The translations under genes were made by a program, and so were the position numbers. Shown one piece after another: positions 7,663 to 16,964 of a stretch of DNA of 64,000 bases (positions are counted from its first letter, which is position 1; each line of letters begins with the position of its first letter). The stretch covers positions 2,735,501 to 2,799,500 of the forward strand of contig NC_012491.1 in the NCBI RefSeq assembly GCF_000010165.1. Direction: 5' to 3'. The notes under the pieces were generated by a model. That model was not told where the DNA came from. It saw only the letters and a program-made list of their open reading frames with translations, and made no database searches. The DNA is from Brevibacillus brevis NBRC 100599. Its GTDB lineage: Bacteria > Bacillota > Bacilli > Brevibacillales > Brevibacillaceae.

Positions 7663-8973
7663 TTAAGTGGTTTGTGGCGAGGGGAGTATACGATAAATTT
7701 TCCGTGGGCGCCCTCGGTTCGTTGGCGTCTCTTCCCCAATGAGTTCGATAATGCTGTGCTCAGCCAAGTCACTTAAGATTCTTCGCGCATTGCGAGGTGT
7801 CATCCCCATCCATTCCGCGATCATCGAAGCGCTGATATATTTTTGCCCCAGCGCTTTTTGGACGGAAATGATTTTGTTAAACGTCGTAATACTGACACCA
7901 GCTTTTTTCAGATTTTCGCTGATTTCTTTGTCCTGTGTCCAATATTCGTAGCTGATGCTGTTCGGCTGACGTAGCGGACCTTCAATCGAACCATCATGGT
8001 CAACAAGGATCACGGCATCCTGATGGTTTTTGGCGTGACCGAGAGCAAGCTGTGCATTGCGCTCCGCAGACAATGCTGTGACACCGAAGCCGATTCCCAT
8101 ATTCGCGTGCGAATGGGTGAGCAGCTTAATTTTTTCCAAAAGGATCGTGGGGTGAAAATCTGGATTGTCTTCATACGATCCGCGTGTGGAAAAAATAATG
8201 AACTTGGAATTGCCGACCGCGACGAAGCTACCGGAAATCGACTCAGTGTAATCAAGTACGAGCTCTTGCAGCTTCAAATCGAGACGCCGTAGCTCGTATG
8301 CGTTTGCAGGTTCATTCACGAGCTTTTCCATGTCGGATACCTCAATCAATTGAACAGCAATTTGGGAGCGCTTGAAGTGGAGCGTTTCACCCTCTTGCAG
8401 AATTTGCTTGAAAATCTCTCGAAATATAAAGCGCGTGAAGCCCATTCGGTATACTCTGATTCCTTGTCGTTTTAATTCTTCGGTGACGTAAAGCGTTCCT
8501 GTGACACAAGCGTCTACCTTGCCTTCCTGGATAAGACGGGTGTGATAGGCTACCAATTCAGCTCTCTTTCGGAATTCTTTATAAGGCTTTAGGTATGGAT
8601 TCTCACAGTGCAGGCCCAATTCCTCCAAAGTCTCACGAAAATGCGCTTCCGAAATGGTGTCGAAGCTCACACGATCCAAAGAAAGACCATCGCGGTATAC
8701 CAATTCGAGCAACACTTTGGTCAGGACACTAGAATTGACTTGCGGATAAAAGGCCTTTTTCTTGCCTATATGCGCTTTTGCCATCGAATAGGGGGCGACT
8801 CCAGAGAAGAACCAGATATCTGTTTCCATATCATTTTCGGCTACATAAGCAGGTACTTGTTCCACTCCTTGATAAACAAAGGAGGTAAGTAGGATGTGAT
8901 CGGAAAACTCACGACCCACAGCTAGCATTGCATCTACTGAATCTTTTGGACCGACTATGCCAACTTTTATCAT
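7663..8973 (-). CDS. Transcription regulator: sensor-like N-terminus, GGDEF-like middle, C-terminal helix-turn-helix
   Basis: A 436-residue protein. The start at 8973 is chosen because TTTGGAGGA lies 7-8 bases upstream; an in-frame start at 9048 would add 25 residues. The N-terminus begins MIKVGIVGPKDS and looks like a Rossmann or binding-protein fold. The middle has a nucleotide-cyclase/GGDEF-like core around MGIGFGVTALSAERNAQLA, without a GGDEF motif. The end is a winged helix-turn-helix (SASMIAEWMGMTPRNARRIL) with a basic tail. It is divergent from the Opp operon, whose control region carries a direct repeat, so it is the best candidate regulator of that operon and of itself. The ligand is not known. 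Confidence 0.75.
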   Translation of the reverse strand: MIKVGIVGPKDSVDAMLAVGREFSDHILLTSFVYQGVEQVPAYVAENDMETDIWFFSGVAPYSMAKAHIGKKKAFYPQVNSSVLTKVLLELVYRDGLSLDRVSFDTISEAHFRETLEELGLHCENPYLKPYKEFRKRAELVAYHTRLIQEGKVDACVTGTLYVTEELKRQGIRVYRMGFTRFIFREIFKQILQEGETLHFKRSQIAVQLIEVSDMEKLVNEPANAYELRRLDLKLQELVLDYTESISGSFVAVGNSKFIIFSTRGSYEDNPDFHPTILLEKIKLLTHSHANMGIGFGVTALSAERNAQLALGHAKNHQDAVILVDHDGSIEGPLRQPNSISYEYWTQDKEISENLKKAGVSITTFNKIISVQKALGQKYISASMIAEWMGMTPRNARRILSDLAEHSIIELIGEETPTNRGRPRKIYRILPSPQTT

Positions 8974-9133
8974 CAAAATATCCTCCAAAAAAGGTAAACT
9001 ACGGGATAAACCATTCGTCAGGAAGGAGATCCATCCTTTCTTCGGCATCTTAGTATGCCAGTCTTTCTTATATAGATAAGATATAACCCATCAGATGGGA
9101 ATGCGAGCTGTCGCGACCACGAAGCTTTAAATA

Positions 9134-9158
9134 GGGATGTTTTAGGGAAATTTTCCGT
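9134..9158 (+). repeat. Direct repeat copy 1, putative operator
   Basis: This 25-base box (GGGATGTTTTAGGG followed by AAATTTTCCGT) is repeated almost exactly at 9271-9294. It contains GGAAAtTTTCC-like dyad symmetry. It lies about 100 bases before the Opp promoter and near the start region of the divergent regulator. Confidence 0.6.
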
Positions 9159-9231
9159 ATTAATTGTTTTATATTTGACAACTTTCAGCAAATTCCTTTA
9201 TGAATCGATGTAAAAAATAAAAAAATCAGAA

Positions 9232-9260
9232 TTGACATTAAATAATTACGGCACTATATT
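9232..9260 (+). promoter_or_regulatory. Sigma-A promoter of the Opp operon (TTGACA-17-TATATT)
   Basis: TTGACA at 9232-9237, a 17-base spacer and TATATT at 9255-9260. The predicted transcript start near 9267 gives a leader of about 270 nt that includes the second operator-like box and the 167-bp repeat element. Confidence 0.75.
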
Positions 9261-9270
9261 GTTGAATTAA

Positions 9271-9294
9271 GGAATGTTTTAGGTCAATTTCCGT
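9271..9294 (+). repeat. Direct repeat copy 2, putative operator just after the transcript start
   Basis: GGAATGTTTTAGG followed by TCAATTTCCGT matches the box at 9134-9158 at about 21 of 24 positions with a one-base gap. The copies are about 136 bases apart, close to 13 helical turns, which would let a dimeric repressor loop the DNA across the promoter. Confidence 0.6.
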
Positions 9295-9304
9295 TAAAGA
9301 GGTT

Positions 9305-9471
9305 GTTCAAAAAGTTGTCTTTTGATCACGAAGTAGTCAAGAAAGCGAATTCGACATCGAATATGGCGTTCACCTCCGAAGTCCGGTGCTCATGTAGATG
9401 GCCTACACTGCGCTCCTCCTTCGTTCGGTTCTCGCCATCTTCTCGGTGCTGAAAAGTCAACTTTTTGAACT
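9305..9471. repeat. 167-bp element with 19-bp terminal inverted repeats (MITE- or bcr-like)
   Basis: The left end 9305-9323 (GTTCAAAAAGTTGTCTTTT) and the right end 9453-9471 (AAAAGTCAACTTTTTGAAC) are inverted repeats matching at 18 of 19 positions. The interior is non-coding and has its own smaller dyads, such as GATGGC near 9398 and GCCATC near 9435. It lies inside the predicted leader of the Opp operon. I expect more copies elsewhere in this genome, but only this one is in the window. Confidence 0.7.
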
Positions 9472-9537
9472 CGAACAAAAGGAGGGTACGTTGAATTTTC
9501 TCAATCTTTTTGCAAGTCTGGACTAGGGGGCGTATAG

Positions 9538-10470
9538 ATGTCGCGTTATTTACTCAAAAGAATTCTGATGATGGTACTCACCTTGTGGATTATTGTAACG
9601 TTGACTTTTAGCTTGATGCATATGATCCCTGGTGATCCATTCGCGTCGGAGTCAGATCAGTTGCCCGAGCAAATATTGCTCAATCTGCGTGCCAAATACA
9701 ATTTGGATGAACCGCTGCCGATGCAGTATTTGCTTTATCTAAAAAGTTTGGTCATGCTCGATTTAGGACCTTCTATTAAGTCGGAGACACGCGGTGTCAA
9801 TGATATGATCAAAGATGGCTTCGGAGCATCTGCAATGATTGGTTTGCAGGCGATAGCGGTTGCCCTTTTTTTCGGACTTTTATTCGGAACAATTGCGGCA
9901 TTAAACCGAAATACCTGGATTGATTATGCGGCAATGGTCTTGGCTGTATTAGGAATTGCTGTACCTAGCTTTATCATGGCGCCATTGCTCATTAATTACT
10001 TGGCAATTAAATGGCCGTTATTCCCAGTAGCTACGCTTGCCAGCTGGAAACACTCGGTTCTGCCTTCACTCGCACTTGCTTTTGGACCTTTAGCCATCAT
10101 TACACGCTATATGCGTACGAGCATGATCGACGTGATGAATCAGAATTACATACGGACCGCTGAGGCGAAAGGAATTCCGACTTTTCTGATAGTGATCAAG
10201 CACGGAATCCGCAACGCGATTTTGCCGATCGTCACGTTTATGGGACCGCTTATCGCGGGGTTGTTAACCGGAACGTTTGTTGTCGAAAAGATTTTTGCGG
10301 TACCAGGGATCGGCAAATACTTCGTCGATGGCATTTTCAATCGAGATTATCCCGTTATTCTAGGAACGACAGTATTCTACAGTGCCATCTTGGTACTCAT
10401 TATCTTCTTGATTGATCTGGCCTATATATTCATCGATCCACGAATCAAACTATCGAGCAGGGGGAGGTAG
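9538..10470 (+). CDS. Oligopeptide/dipeptide ABC transporter permease, OppB/DppB family
   Basis: A 310-residue membrane subunit with about six helices. The family's N-terminal helix starts at LLKRILMMVLTLW, and the EAA loop that docks the ATPase is in YIRTAEAKGIP near residue 205. AGGGGGC lies before the ATG. First gene of a five-gene importer operon (permease, permease, ATPase, ATPase, binding protein) with gaps of 3, 28, 0 and 36 bases. The length is normal for the family. Confidence 0.93.
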   Translation: MSRYLLKRILMMVLTLWIIVTLTFSLMHMIPGDPFASESDQLPEQILLNLRAKYNLDEPLPMQYLLYLKSLVMLDLGPSIKSETRGVNDMIKDGFGASAMIGLQAIAVALFFGLLFGTIAALNRNTWIDYAAMVLAVLGIAVPSFIMAPLLINYLAIKWPLFPVATLASWKHSVLPSLALAFGPLAIITRYMRTSMIDVMNQNYIRTAEAKGIPTFLIVIKHGIRNAILPIVTFMGPLIAGLLTGTFVVEKIFAVPGIGKYFVDGIFNRDYPVILGTTVFYSAILVLIIFLIDLAYIFIDPRIKLSSRGR

Positions 10471-10473
10471 CCA

Positions 10474-11418
10474 ATGGCGGTAGATCAATCAGTAAATGAG
10501 TTGTTTCGACCTAGAGCTCAAAAAGCAGATGGACAGATCGCCCAGATGCGACCGAGCCTGACTCATTTTCAACAAGTAGCGAGAAAGCTCGTTAGAAACA
10601 AGCTGGCCATGGTGGGTTTGACCCTGATTGTTATGCTGATAGCCATGGCGATCATTGGTCCACATCTCGTTCCGTATAGCTATTCCGATCAGAGTCTCTT
10701 GAATGCGAATCAGGAAATTTCGAGCGAGCATTGGTTCGGAACAGATGAGCTGGGGCGCGACATGTTTTCACGAACATGGTACGGAGCGCGGATTTCACTG
10801 ATTATCGGAATATCGGCAGCGTTAATTGACTTGGTCATCGGAGTGACCGTCGGCGGTATTGCCGGATACATGGCCGGTCGAGGCAAAAAGGGAGACCGAA
10901 TCGATACCATCATCATGCGATTGATCGAGGTCTTATACGGATTGCCATATCTGCTCGTGGTGATCATGCTGATGGTTGTCATGGAGCCTGGAATTGTTAC
11001 CATTATCATCGCATTGTCCGCAACCGGTTGGGTAGGGATGGCTCGTCTCGTTCGGGGACAAATCCTGCAATTGAAAAACCAGGAGTTCATCATGGCAGCG
11101 CAGGTGCTGGGCGCCAAATTCCCTCGCATTTTGTTGCGCCACCTGATTCCGAATACCATTGGAGTCATTATCGTGAACTTGACGTTTACCATTCCGTCGG
11201 CGATATTTGCAGAATCTTTCCTCAGCTTTCTGGGATTGGGTGTGCAAGCGCCAATCGCTAGCTGGGGCACGATGACCAACGATGCACTCGGCGTCATTTT
11301 GACAGGGGATTGGTGGAGACTTTTCTTCCCGGCCTTGATGATTTCTTTGACAATGTTTGCCTTCAACGTTTTCGGTGATGGCTTGCAGGACGCATTGGAC
11401 CCAAGAATTCGCGAGTAA
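10474..11418 (+). CDS. Oligopeptide/dipeptide ABC transporter permease, OppC/DppC family
   Basis: A 314-residue membrane subunit that pairs with the preceding OppB-type permease. It has the typical cytoplasmic N-terminal extension of about 40 residues, the HWFGTDELGRDMFSR motif of OppC proteins, and an EAA loop (FIMAAQVLGAKFPRI). It starts 4 bases after the upstream stop, with GGGGGAGG overlapping the end of the upstream gene. Confidence 0.93.
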   Translation: MAVDQSVNELFRPRAQKADGQIAQMRPSLTHFQQVARKLVRNKLAMVGLTLIVMLIAMAIIGPHLVPYSYSDQSLLNANQEISSEHWFGTDELGRDMFSRTWYGARISLIIGISAALIDLVIGVTVGGIAGYMAGRGKKGDRIDTIIMRLIEVLYGLPYLLVVIMLMVVMEPGIVTIIIALSATGWVGMARLVRGQILQLKNQEFIMAAQVLGAKFPRILLRHLIPNTIGVIIVNLTFTIPSAIFAESFLSFLGLGVQAPIASWGTMTNDALGVILTGDWWRLFFPALMISLTMFAFNVFGDGLQDALDPRIRE

Positions 11419-11446
11419 CCTCGCCACGAAGATAGGAGGATCAGAC

Positions 11447-12466
11447 ATGGCAGATCATTTGCTACAAGTAGAAAACCTCCGCGTACATTTCAAAACGTAC
11501 GGTGGAGAGGTACAGGCTGTACGGGGAGTTACCTTTCATGTTGATCGTGGCGAGACGCTTGCGGTAGTGGGAGAGAGCGGTTGTGGAAAGAGTGTAACCG
11601 CCCAAGCGATCATGGGCTTGATCCCGAACCCGCCGGGAAGAATCGTGGATGGTCAGATTCGTTTTGACGGAAAAGTCATCACGGGGATGAGTAAGAAGGA
11701 ATTGCTATCGGTTCGTGGAGCTGAGATCGGGATGGTCTTCCAGGACCCGATGACGGCACTGAATCCGACGATGAGGGTCGGCGCCCAAATCGTCGAGGGA
11801 TTTGTTCGTACTCAGCAGGTTAGCAAAGAAGAGGCACGTAAAAAAGCGATGGAGATGCTGCGATTGGTCGGTATCCCCGATCCGGAAAAACGAGTGGATC
11901 AATACCCGCATGAGTTTTCCGGGGGAATGCGGCAACGTGTCGTCATCGCGATTGCACTCGCCAATAATCCAAAGCTCGTCATTGCAGATGAACCGACGAC
12001 AGCATTGGATGTAACGATTCAAGCACAAATCTTGGACTTGCTCCGAGAATTACAGGAAAAGCAGCAACTCTCCATCGTGATGATTACACATGACTTGGGT
12101 GTCGTAGCCGAAATCGCGCACCGGGCCGTGGTTATGTATGCAGGAATTGTGGTGGAAACAGGCAAGGTAGAGGATATTTTCGCAAATCCGAAGCATCCGT
12201 ACACATGGGGCTTGATGCGCTCCCTGCCGCGGATCGATGGCGTGGAAAAGGAACGACTGGTACCGATTGAGGGAACACCGCCGGATTTATTCCACCCGCC
12301 AAAAGGGTGTCCGTTCGCTCCACGTTGTCAGTTTGCGATGGAAATATGCGAGCAGCAAATGCCGGACGCTTCCACATTCACTGAGGGTCACCAAGCTGCA
12401 TGCTGGCTACATGATCCACGGGCACCGAAGCTGGAAGAACTGGTGGCAGTAGGGAGGCAGACGTAG
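11447..12466 (+). CDS. Oligopeptide/dipeptide ABC transporter ATPase, OppD/DppD family
   Basis: A 339-residue ATPase. ATG 11447 follows AGGAGGATCAGAC; a longer in-frame opening at 11357 overlaps the permease and is less likely. Walker A is GESGCGKS, the signature FSGGMRQR and Walker B VIADEP. The C-terminal oligopeptide-transporter extension carries the Cys cluster in GCPFAPRCQFAMEIC plus a later AACW, which binds an iron-sulfur cluster in some relatives. It works as a heterodimer with the next gene product. Confidence 0.93.
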   Translation: MADHLLQVENLRVHFKTYGGEVQAVRGVTFHVDRGETLAVVGESGCGKSVTAQAIMGLIPNPPGRIVDGQIRFDGKVITGMSKKELLSVRGAEIGMVFQDPMTALNPTMRVGAQIVEGFVRTQQVSKEEARKKAMEMLRLVGIPDPEKRVDQYPHEFSGGMRQRVVIAIALANNPKLVIADEPTTALDVTIQAQILDLLRELQEKQQLSIVMITHDLGVVAEIAHRAVVMYAGIVVETGKVEDIFANPKHPYTWGLMRSLPRIDGVEKERLVPIEGTPPDLFHPPKGCPFAPRCQFAMEICEQQMPDASTFTEGHQAACWLHDPRAPKLEELVAVGRQT

Positions 12467-13414
12467 ATGAGCCAAGCGTTGGTTGAAGTCAAAAATCTAA
12501 AAAAGCATTTTGAGATAGGGAATGGAATTTCGCTAAAGGCAGTCGACGGCGTGACCTTCACCATTCATCGCGGTGAGACGCTCGGACTAGTAGGCGAGAG
12601 CGGCTGCGGTAAGTCGACGTTGGGCAGAACGATGATTCGCCTCTATGAAAATACAGATGGAGAAGTTTTGTTCAAAGGCAAAAATGCACATCGCTTAAAA
12701 GGAAAAGAGGCAGAGCAGTTCCACCGCGACGTCCAAATGATTTTTCAAGACCCGCAAGCAAGTCTGAATCCGCGCATGACCGTCATGGACATTATTGCGG
12801 AGGGCCTGGATATTCACGGCTTGTCCCGTGGTGCAAGAGCGGATCGGGTCAAAGAATTGTTGGAGCTGGTTGGTTTGTCCAAGGAACATGCGAACCGATT
12901 CCCTCATGAATTCAGTGGAGGCCAAAGGCAGCGGATCGGGATTGCCCGAGCACTTGCGGTCGAGCCGGAATTTATCATCGCGGATGAACCGATTTCGGCG
13001 CTTGATGTGTCGATTCAAGCGCAGGTTGTGAATCTACTGGAAGACTTGCAGCAGGACAGGGGTCTGACTTACTTGTTTATCGCCCACGATCTGTCTATGG
13101 TGAAGCATATTTCCACTCGAATCGGAGTGATGTACCTCGGCAAAATGGTAGAAATGGCAAACAGCTTCGAGCTGTACGCAAAGCCACTTCATCCATATAC
13201 ACAAGCGTTACTGTCCTCCATTCCGATTCCTGATCCGACAATCAAGCGGGAGCGCATCATCTTGCAGGGCGATTTGCCGAGTCCTGCCAATGCTCCAAGC
13301 GGTTGTGTTTTCCGAACAAGATGCCCAAAGGCCATGGAGCAATGCGCGGCACAGATTCCTGAATGGCAGGAAGCCGCACCAAACCATTGGGTCGCTTGTC
13401 ATCTCTATCAGTAG
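12467..13414 (+). CDS. Oligopeptide/dipeptide ABC transporter ATPase, OppF/DppF family
   Basis: A 315-residue ATPase whose ATG directly follows the previous stop codon, suggesting coupled translation; GGGAGG lies about 9 bases upstream. Walker [10 protein letters not shown], signature FSGGQRQR and Walker B IIADEP are intact. The C-terminal [13 protein letters not shown] and VACH Cys motifs match the OppF extension. It is the second half of the ATPase pair. Confidence 0.93.
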   Translation: MSQALVEVKNLKKHFEIGNGISLKAVDGVTFTIHRGETLGLVGESGCGKSTLGRTMIRLYENTDGEVLFKGKNAHRLKGKEAEQFHRDVQMIFQDPQASLNPRMTVMDIIAEGLDIHGLSRGARADRVKELLELVGLSKEHANRFPHEFSGGQRQRIGIARALAVEPEFIIADEPISALDVSIQAQVVNLLEDLQQDRGLTYLFIAHDLSMVKHISTRIGVMYLGKMVEMANSFELYAKPLHPYTQALLSSIPIPDPTIKRERIILQGDLPSPANAPSGCVFRTRCPKAMEQCAAQIPEWQEAAPNHWVACHLYQ

Positions 13415-13450
13415 TTCGATTTTCTATCTTAATATATAGGGGGAAACAAC

Positions 13451-15079
13451 GTGAAGAAATTAGCTGCTTTTGCCCTGTCGCTCTCGCTCGTCATTCCGGC
13501 TCTGGCTGGTTGCGGCGGTAGTGGCGAGTCAGCATCGACTGGAGGTACCACTACCCCAGGCGCTGCTGCCAAACAAGAGGTTGTGTTCAATGCCAAGTCT
13601 GAGCCGCCAGATTTGAACCCACTCACGTCAACCGATACGACGTCCTTCTGGATCATGGATCATTTGGGCGAAGGTCTGTACACCAAGGATAAGGATGGTA
13701 ATCCGATCTTGGGACAAGCCAAGGAAGTGAAGCTGTCAGATGACAAGCTAAAGTACACATTCATTTTGCGCGATGATGTGAAATGGACAAACGGCGAGCC
13801 AGTGACAGCCGAGGACTTTGCTTTCACGTATATGAAGCATCTTGATCCAGCAACTGCTTCGACTACGGCTTACTTGCTCTATTACATTAAAGGAGCAGAG
13901 GCATACAACAAGGGCACAGGAAAGGCAGAAGAGGTAGGTATCAAGGCAGTGGATGCAAAAACGCTCGAAATCGAGTTGGTTGCACCTACCTCGTACTTTG
14001 ACAAAATGCTCGCTACCCGTTACTGGCACCCAATCAACAAGAAGCAAGCAGAGGCGAATCCAAAATGGGCAGCAAATGCGGACAGCTACATCTCCAACGG
14101 CGCTTACAAGCTGGTTTCCTGGAAGCATGACTCTGAGCTCGTGGTAGAAAAGAACGAGCATTATTGGAACAAAGCGGACGTAAAAATGGAGAAGATCACC
14201 TGGAAAATGGTGAACGATGCCACGACTGCTTATCAGATGTACAAGAGTGGCGAGCTCGACTTCAACAAAGAGATGCCGTCTGACATCCTCGCGCAAGAAA
14301 AATCGAGCCCAGACTTTAAATCCGTTCCTTACTACGGTACGTACATGTACATGTTTAACGTAACAAAAGAACCGTTTACGAATAAAAAGGTTCGTAAAGC
14401 TTTCGCCATGTCGCTTGACCGTAAAGCGCTGTCCGAAATGGTAAGCCAAGGTGGAGAGACGCCAGCTTACTCCATGGTTCCGCGTGGAGCGATGCAGCCA
14501 AACGGAAAAGACTTCCGCGAAGAGGGTGGAGACTACTTCAAAGAAGATTACGAAGCGGCGAAGAAGCTGTTGGCTGAAGGTATGCAAGAAGAAGGCTGGT
14601 CCACACTGCCAGAAGTTACACTCATGTACAACACCGATGAAAGCCACAAGAAAATAGCGCAAGCGATCCAAGAAATGCTCAAGAAAAACTTGGGCGTAGA
14701 AGTGAAAATGACAAACCAAGAGTGGAAAGTGTATCTGGATACAACCAAACAAAAGAACTATCAAATGGGCCGTATGGGCTGGGTAGGTCAAATCAACGAT
14801 CCTTCATTTAACCTTGACTACTATTTGGGTGAAAGCCCGAACAACCGTACGGGTTGGGTGAACAAAGAGTATGATCAGTTGAATATGGCGGCAAAAGTTG
14901 AGCAAGACCCGAACAAGCGTATGGAATTGCTCCATCAGGCAGAAGCCGTTTTGATGGATGAAATGCCGTTCATGCCAGTCTACCACTACCAGCAAAACTA
15001 TTTGGTGAAACCGAATCTGGAGGGTCTCACTTTCCCAGTCAACGCGTTCCCAAGCGCTCGCTGGGCAACGAAAAAATAG
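13451..15079 (+). CDS. Peptide-binding lipoprotein, OppA/DppA family (SBP family 5)
   Basis: A 542-residue extracellular solute-binding protein tethered by a lipobox (LAGC, Cys21). GTG 13451 follows GGGGGAAA. Family features are FNAKSEPPDLNPLTS at the mature start, LRDDVKWTNGEPVTAEDF near residue 108 and VRKAFAMSLDRKAL near residue 317. Its size and sequence fit oligopeptide-binding proteins. It is the last gene of the importer operon, ahead of a strong terminator. Confidence 0.93.
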   Translation: MKKLAAFALSLSLVIPALAGCGGSGESASTGGTTTPGAAAKQEVVFNAKSEPPDLNPLTSTDTTSFWIMDHLGEGLYTKDKDGNPILGQAKEVKLSDDKLKYTFILRDDVKWTNGEPVTAEDFAFTYMKHLDPATASTTAYLLYYIKGAEAYNKGTGKAEEVGIKAVDAKTLEIELVAPTSYFDKMLATRYWHPINKKQAEANPKWAANADSYISNGAYKLVSWKHDSELVVEKNEHYWNKADVKMEKITWKMVNDATTAYQMYKSGELDFNKEMPSDILAQEKSSPDFKSVPYYGTYMYMFNVTKEPFTNKKVRKAFAMSLDRKALSEMVSQGGETPAYSMVPRGAMQPNGKDFREEGGDYFKEDYEAAKKLLAEGMQEEGWSTLPEVTLMYNTDESHKKIAQAIQEMLKKNLGVEVKMTNQEWKVYLDTTKQKNYQMGRMGWVGQINDPSFNLDYYLGESPNNRTGWVNKEYDQLNMAAKVEQDPNKRMELLHQAEAVLMDEMPFMPVYHYQQNYLVKPNLEGLTFPVNAFPSARWATKK

Positions 15080-15080
15080 A

Positions 15081-15107
15081 AAAAAAGAGGAGCTTCTCCT
15101 CTTTTTT
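15081..15107 (+). terminator. Terminator after the Opp operon
   Basis: AAAAAAGAGGAG and CTCCTCTTTTTT form a 12-bp stem around a CTT loop. It separates the importer from the peptidase genes, which may be reached by partial readthrough. Confidence 0.88.
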
Positions 15108-15159
15108 CTCTTTACATAATCCAACGAACATCCAGCAAAACAGGAAAGGATGATTTCTC

Positions 15160-16959
15160 GTGATTTTGGACTATCTGCAAGTGAAATCCGCGTATCAATT
15201 GAAGGTGGTACCGGAGCGTAGAGAGATTACCTTTTTAACGAAGCTGACAGGTATCGCGCAGTTGTGGCGCTGGAATGAAGAGTCCAACCGCTCGGAGCAA
15301 GTGACCTTTTTGCCTGATCGTGTGGTAGAAGTTGACCATTCCCCGTGTGGTACGAAAACGATTGTCGGTATGGACAACAAGGGAGACGAGCGGCAGCAAT
15401 TCTTTTTGCTAACGGAAAATGGTGCAGTTGTGAAGCCGCTGACAGACGCTCCTGATTATTTTCACTATTTGGGTGGCTGGTCACCTTGTAGGCAAAAGAT
15501 CGCGTGGTCCAGCAATCGTCGCAACCCGCGCAGCTTTGATATTTTTGTACAGGATGTCGAGAGTGGCGCGTATGAAGAAGTCTTCCGTTACGATGGGCGC
15601 ACCGATCCAATCGGCTGGCTGCCAGATGGGAGAGGACTCATTTTCAGCGTGCAGGAGACCAACATTGACAATTGCCTGTATTTGTTGAATCTACAGACGA
15701 AGGAAGCACAAAAGCTCTCCATATGCAACAAACATGCGCGCTATCATTCCTTGGTACTGTCTAAAGACGGCCAAACGGGATATCTCGTAACCGACCGCGA
15801 TGATAATACGAAAGCGTTGTGCCGCTTTTCACTCCGTACAGGAGAGCTGGATAAACTGGTGCACGACCCGAAATGGGACATGGAGGCGACCCAATTATCC
15901 CCAGATGAGAAGTTTCTTGCCTTCACGATTAATGAAGGAGGCTACTCCGTTCTTGCCCTCTATTCCTTGACAGAACAAAGCTGGAAGCGGGTAGAGGAAG
16001 CACCACGTGGTGTGATCTCTTCCTTGGCGTGGGTGAATGATGATCAGCTCGCCTATACGTTGAAAAGTCCTACACTACCAGGTGATATCTGGACGTACAC
16101 CCTTTCGGAGCAAACCAGCAGACGTGTAACAAACATTGGTCAATCTGCTCTGAAGGATAAACTCATCGAGCCGGAATTATGCACGTTTCATTCATTTGAT
16201 GGCTTGGAAGTGCCGTATTTCCTTTATGCCAAAGATACATCCGAACCTGCAGAGAAAAAACCAGTCGTCGTCTACGTCCATGGCGGGCCAGAGAGCCAAA
16301 TTCGACCGGAGTATCATCCTGTTTTTCAATTTTTGGCGAACGAAGGCTTTACGGTGGTTGCACCGAATGTTCGCGGCAGTATGGGCTATGGTCGGGAATA
16401 TGTCCAGCTCGATGATCGCCGCAAGCGGATGGATTCTGTAGCAGATTTGGCGTGGCTGGTCAAAGATTTAGGCAACCGCCCAAGCGTTGACCCGAATGCG
16501 ATCGGCATCATGGGCCGCAGTTACGGAGGCTTCATGACACTGGCTGCGCTTACGCATTACCCTGACCTGTGGGCCGCGGGTGTTGATATTGTGGGGATTT
16601 CTCACTTCAAAACCTTTCTGGAGAACACCGGGGAATGGAGAAGGAGATTGCGTGAGGTGGAGTATGGGTTCCTCGGCGAAGACGATGACTTTTTTGAAGA
16701 AATTGCTCCTTTGAATCATTCGCATAAGATCACGGCCCCGCTTCTCGTATTCCATGGGCGCAATGATACGCGTGTTCCTGTCAGTGAAGCAGAACAGCTC
16801 GTAGCAGACATGAGAGGCAGGGGGCAAGAAGTCGATTTGCACATCTTTGAAGATGAAGGTCACTTTACCGAAAAGCTGGACAATCACATCACGTTGAATC
16901 AAAAGATTTCCCAGTTCTTTTTGGAGCAACTCGCATCCACCAATAAAATCGAGGAGTGA
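15160..16959 (+). CDS. S9-family serine peptidase (prolyl oligopeptidase/acylaminoacyl type)
   Basis: A 599-residue cytoplasmic enzyme without a signal peptide. GTG 15160 follows GGAAAGGA. The N-terminal half is a seven-bladed propeller (WSPCRQKIAW, LSPDEKFLAF repeats). The C-terminal hydrolase has HGGPESQ, the nucleophile motif GRSYGG, the acid in HGRNDTRVP and the His in DEGHF. S9 enzymes cut short peptides, which fits its place after a peptide importer. It overlaps no neighbour but lies 5 bases before the next peptidase gene. Confidence 0.92.
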   Translation: MILDYLQVKSAYQLKVVPERREITFLTKLTGIAQLWRWNEESNRSEQVTFLPDRVVEVDHSPCGTKTIVGMDNKGDERQQFFLLTENGAVVKPLTDAPDYFHYLGGWSPCRQKIAWSSNRRNPRSFDIFVQDVESGAYEEVFRYDGRTDPIGWLPDGRGLIFSVQETNIDNCLYLLNLQTKEAQKLSICNKHARYHSLVLSKDGQTGYLVTDRDDNTKALCRFSLRTGELDKLVHDPKWDMEATQLSPDEKFLAFTINEGGYSVLALYSLTEQSWKRVEEAPRGVISSLAWVNDDQLAYTLKSPTLPGDIWTYTLSEQTSRRVTNIGQSALKDKLIEPELCTFHSFDGLEVPYFLYAKDTSEPAEKKPVVVYVHGGPESQIRPEYHPVFQFLANEGFTVVAPNVRGSMGYGREYVQLDDRRKRMDSVADLAWLVKDLGNRPSVDPNAIGIMGRSYGGFMTLAALTHYPDLWAAGVDIVGISHFKTFLENTGEWRRRLREVEYGFLGEDDDFFEEIAPLNHSHKITAPLLVFHGRNDTRVPVSEAEQLVADMRGRGQEVDLHIFEDEGHFTEKLDNHITLNQKISQFFLEQLASTNKIEE

Positions 16960-16964
16960 TAAGC

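Noticed and set aside
13748..14791. Long minus-strand frame of 347 codons
   Set aside because: Lies wholly inside the peptide-binding lipoprotein gene, with no ribosome site and aromatic/Cys-rich nonsense composition.
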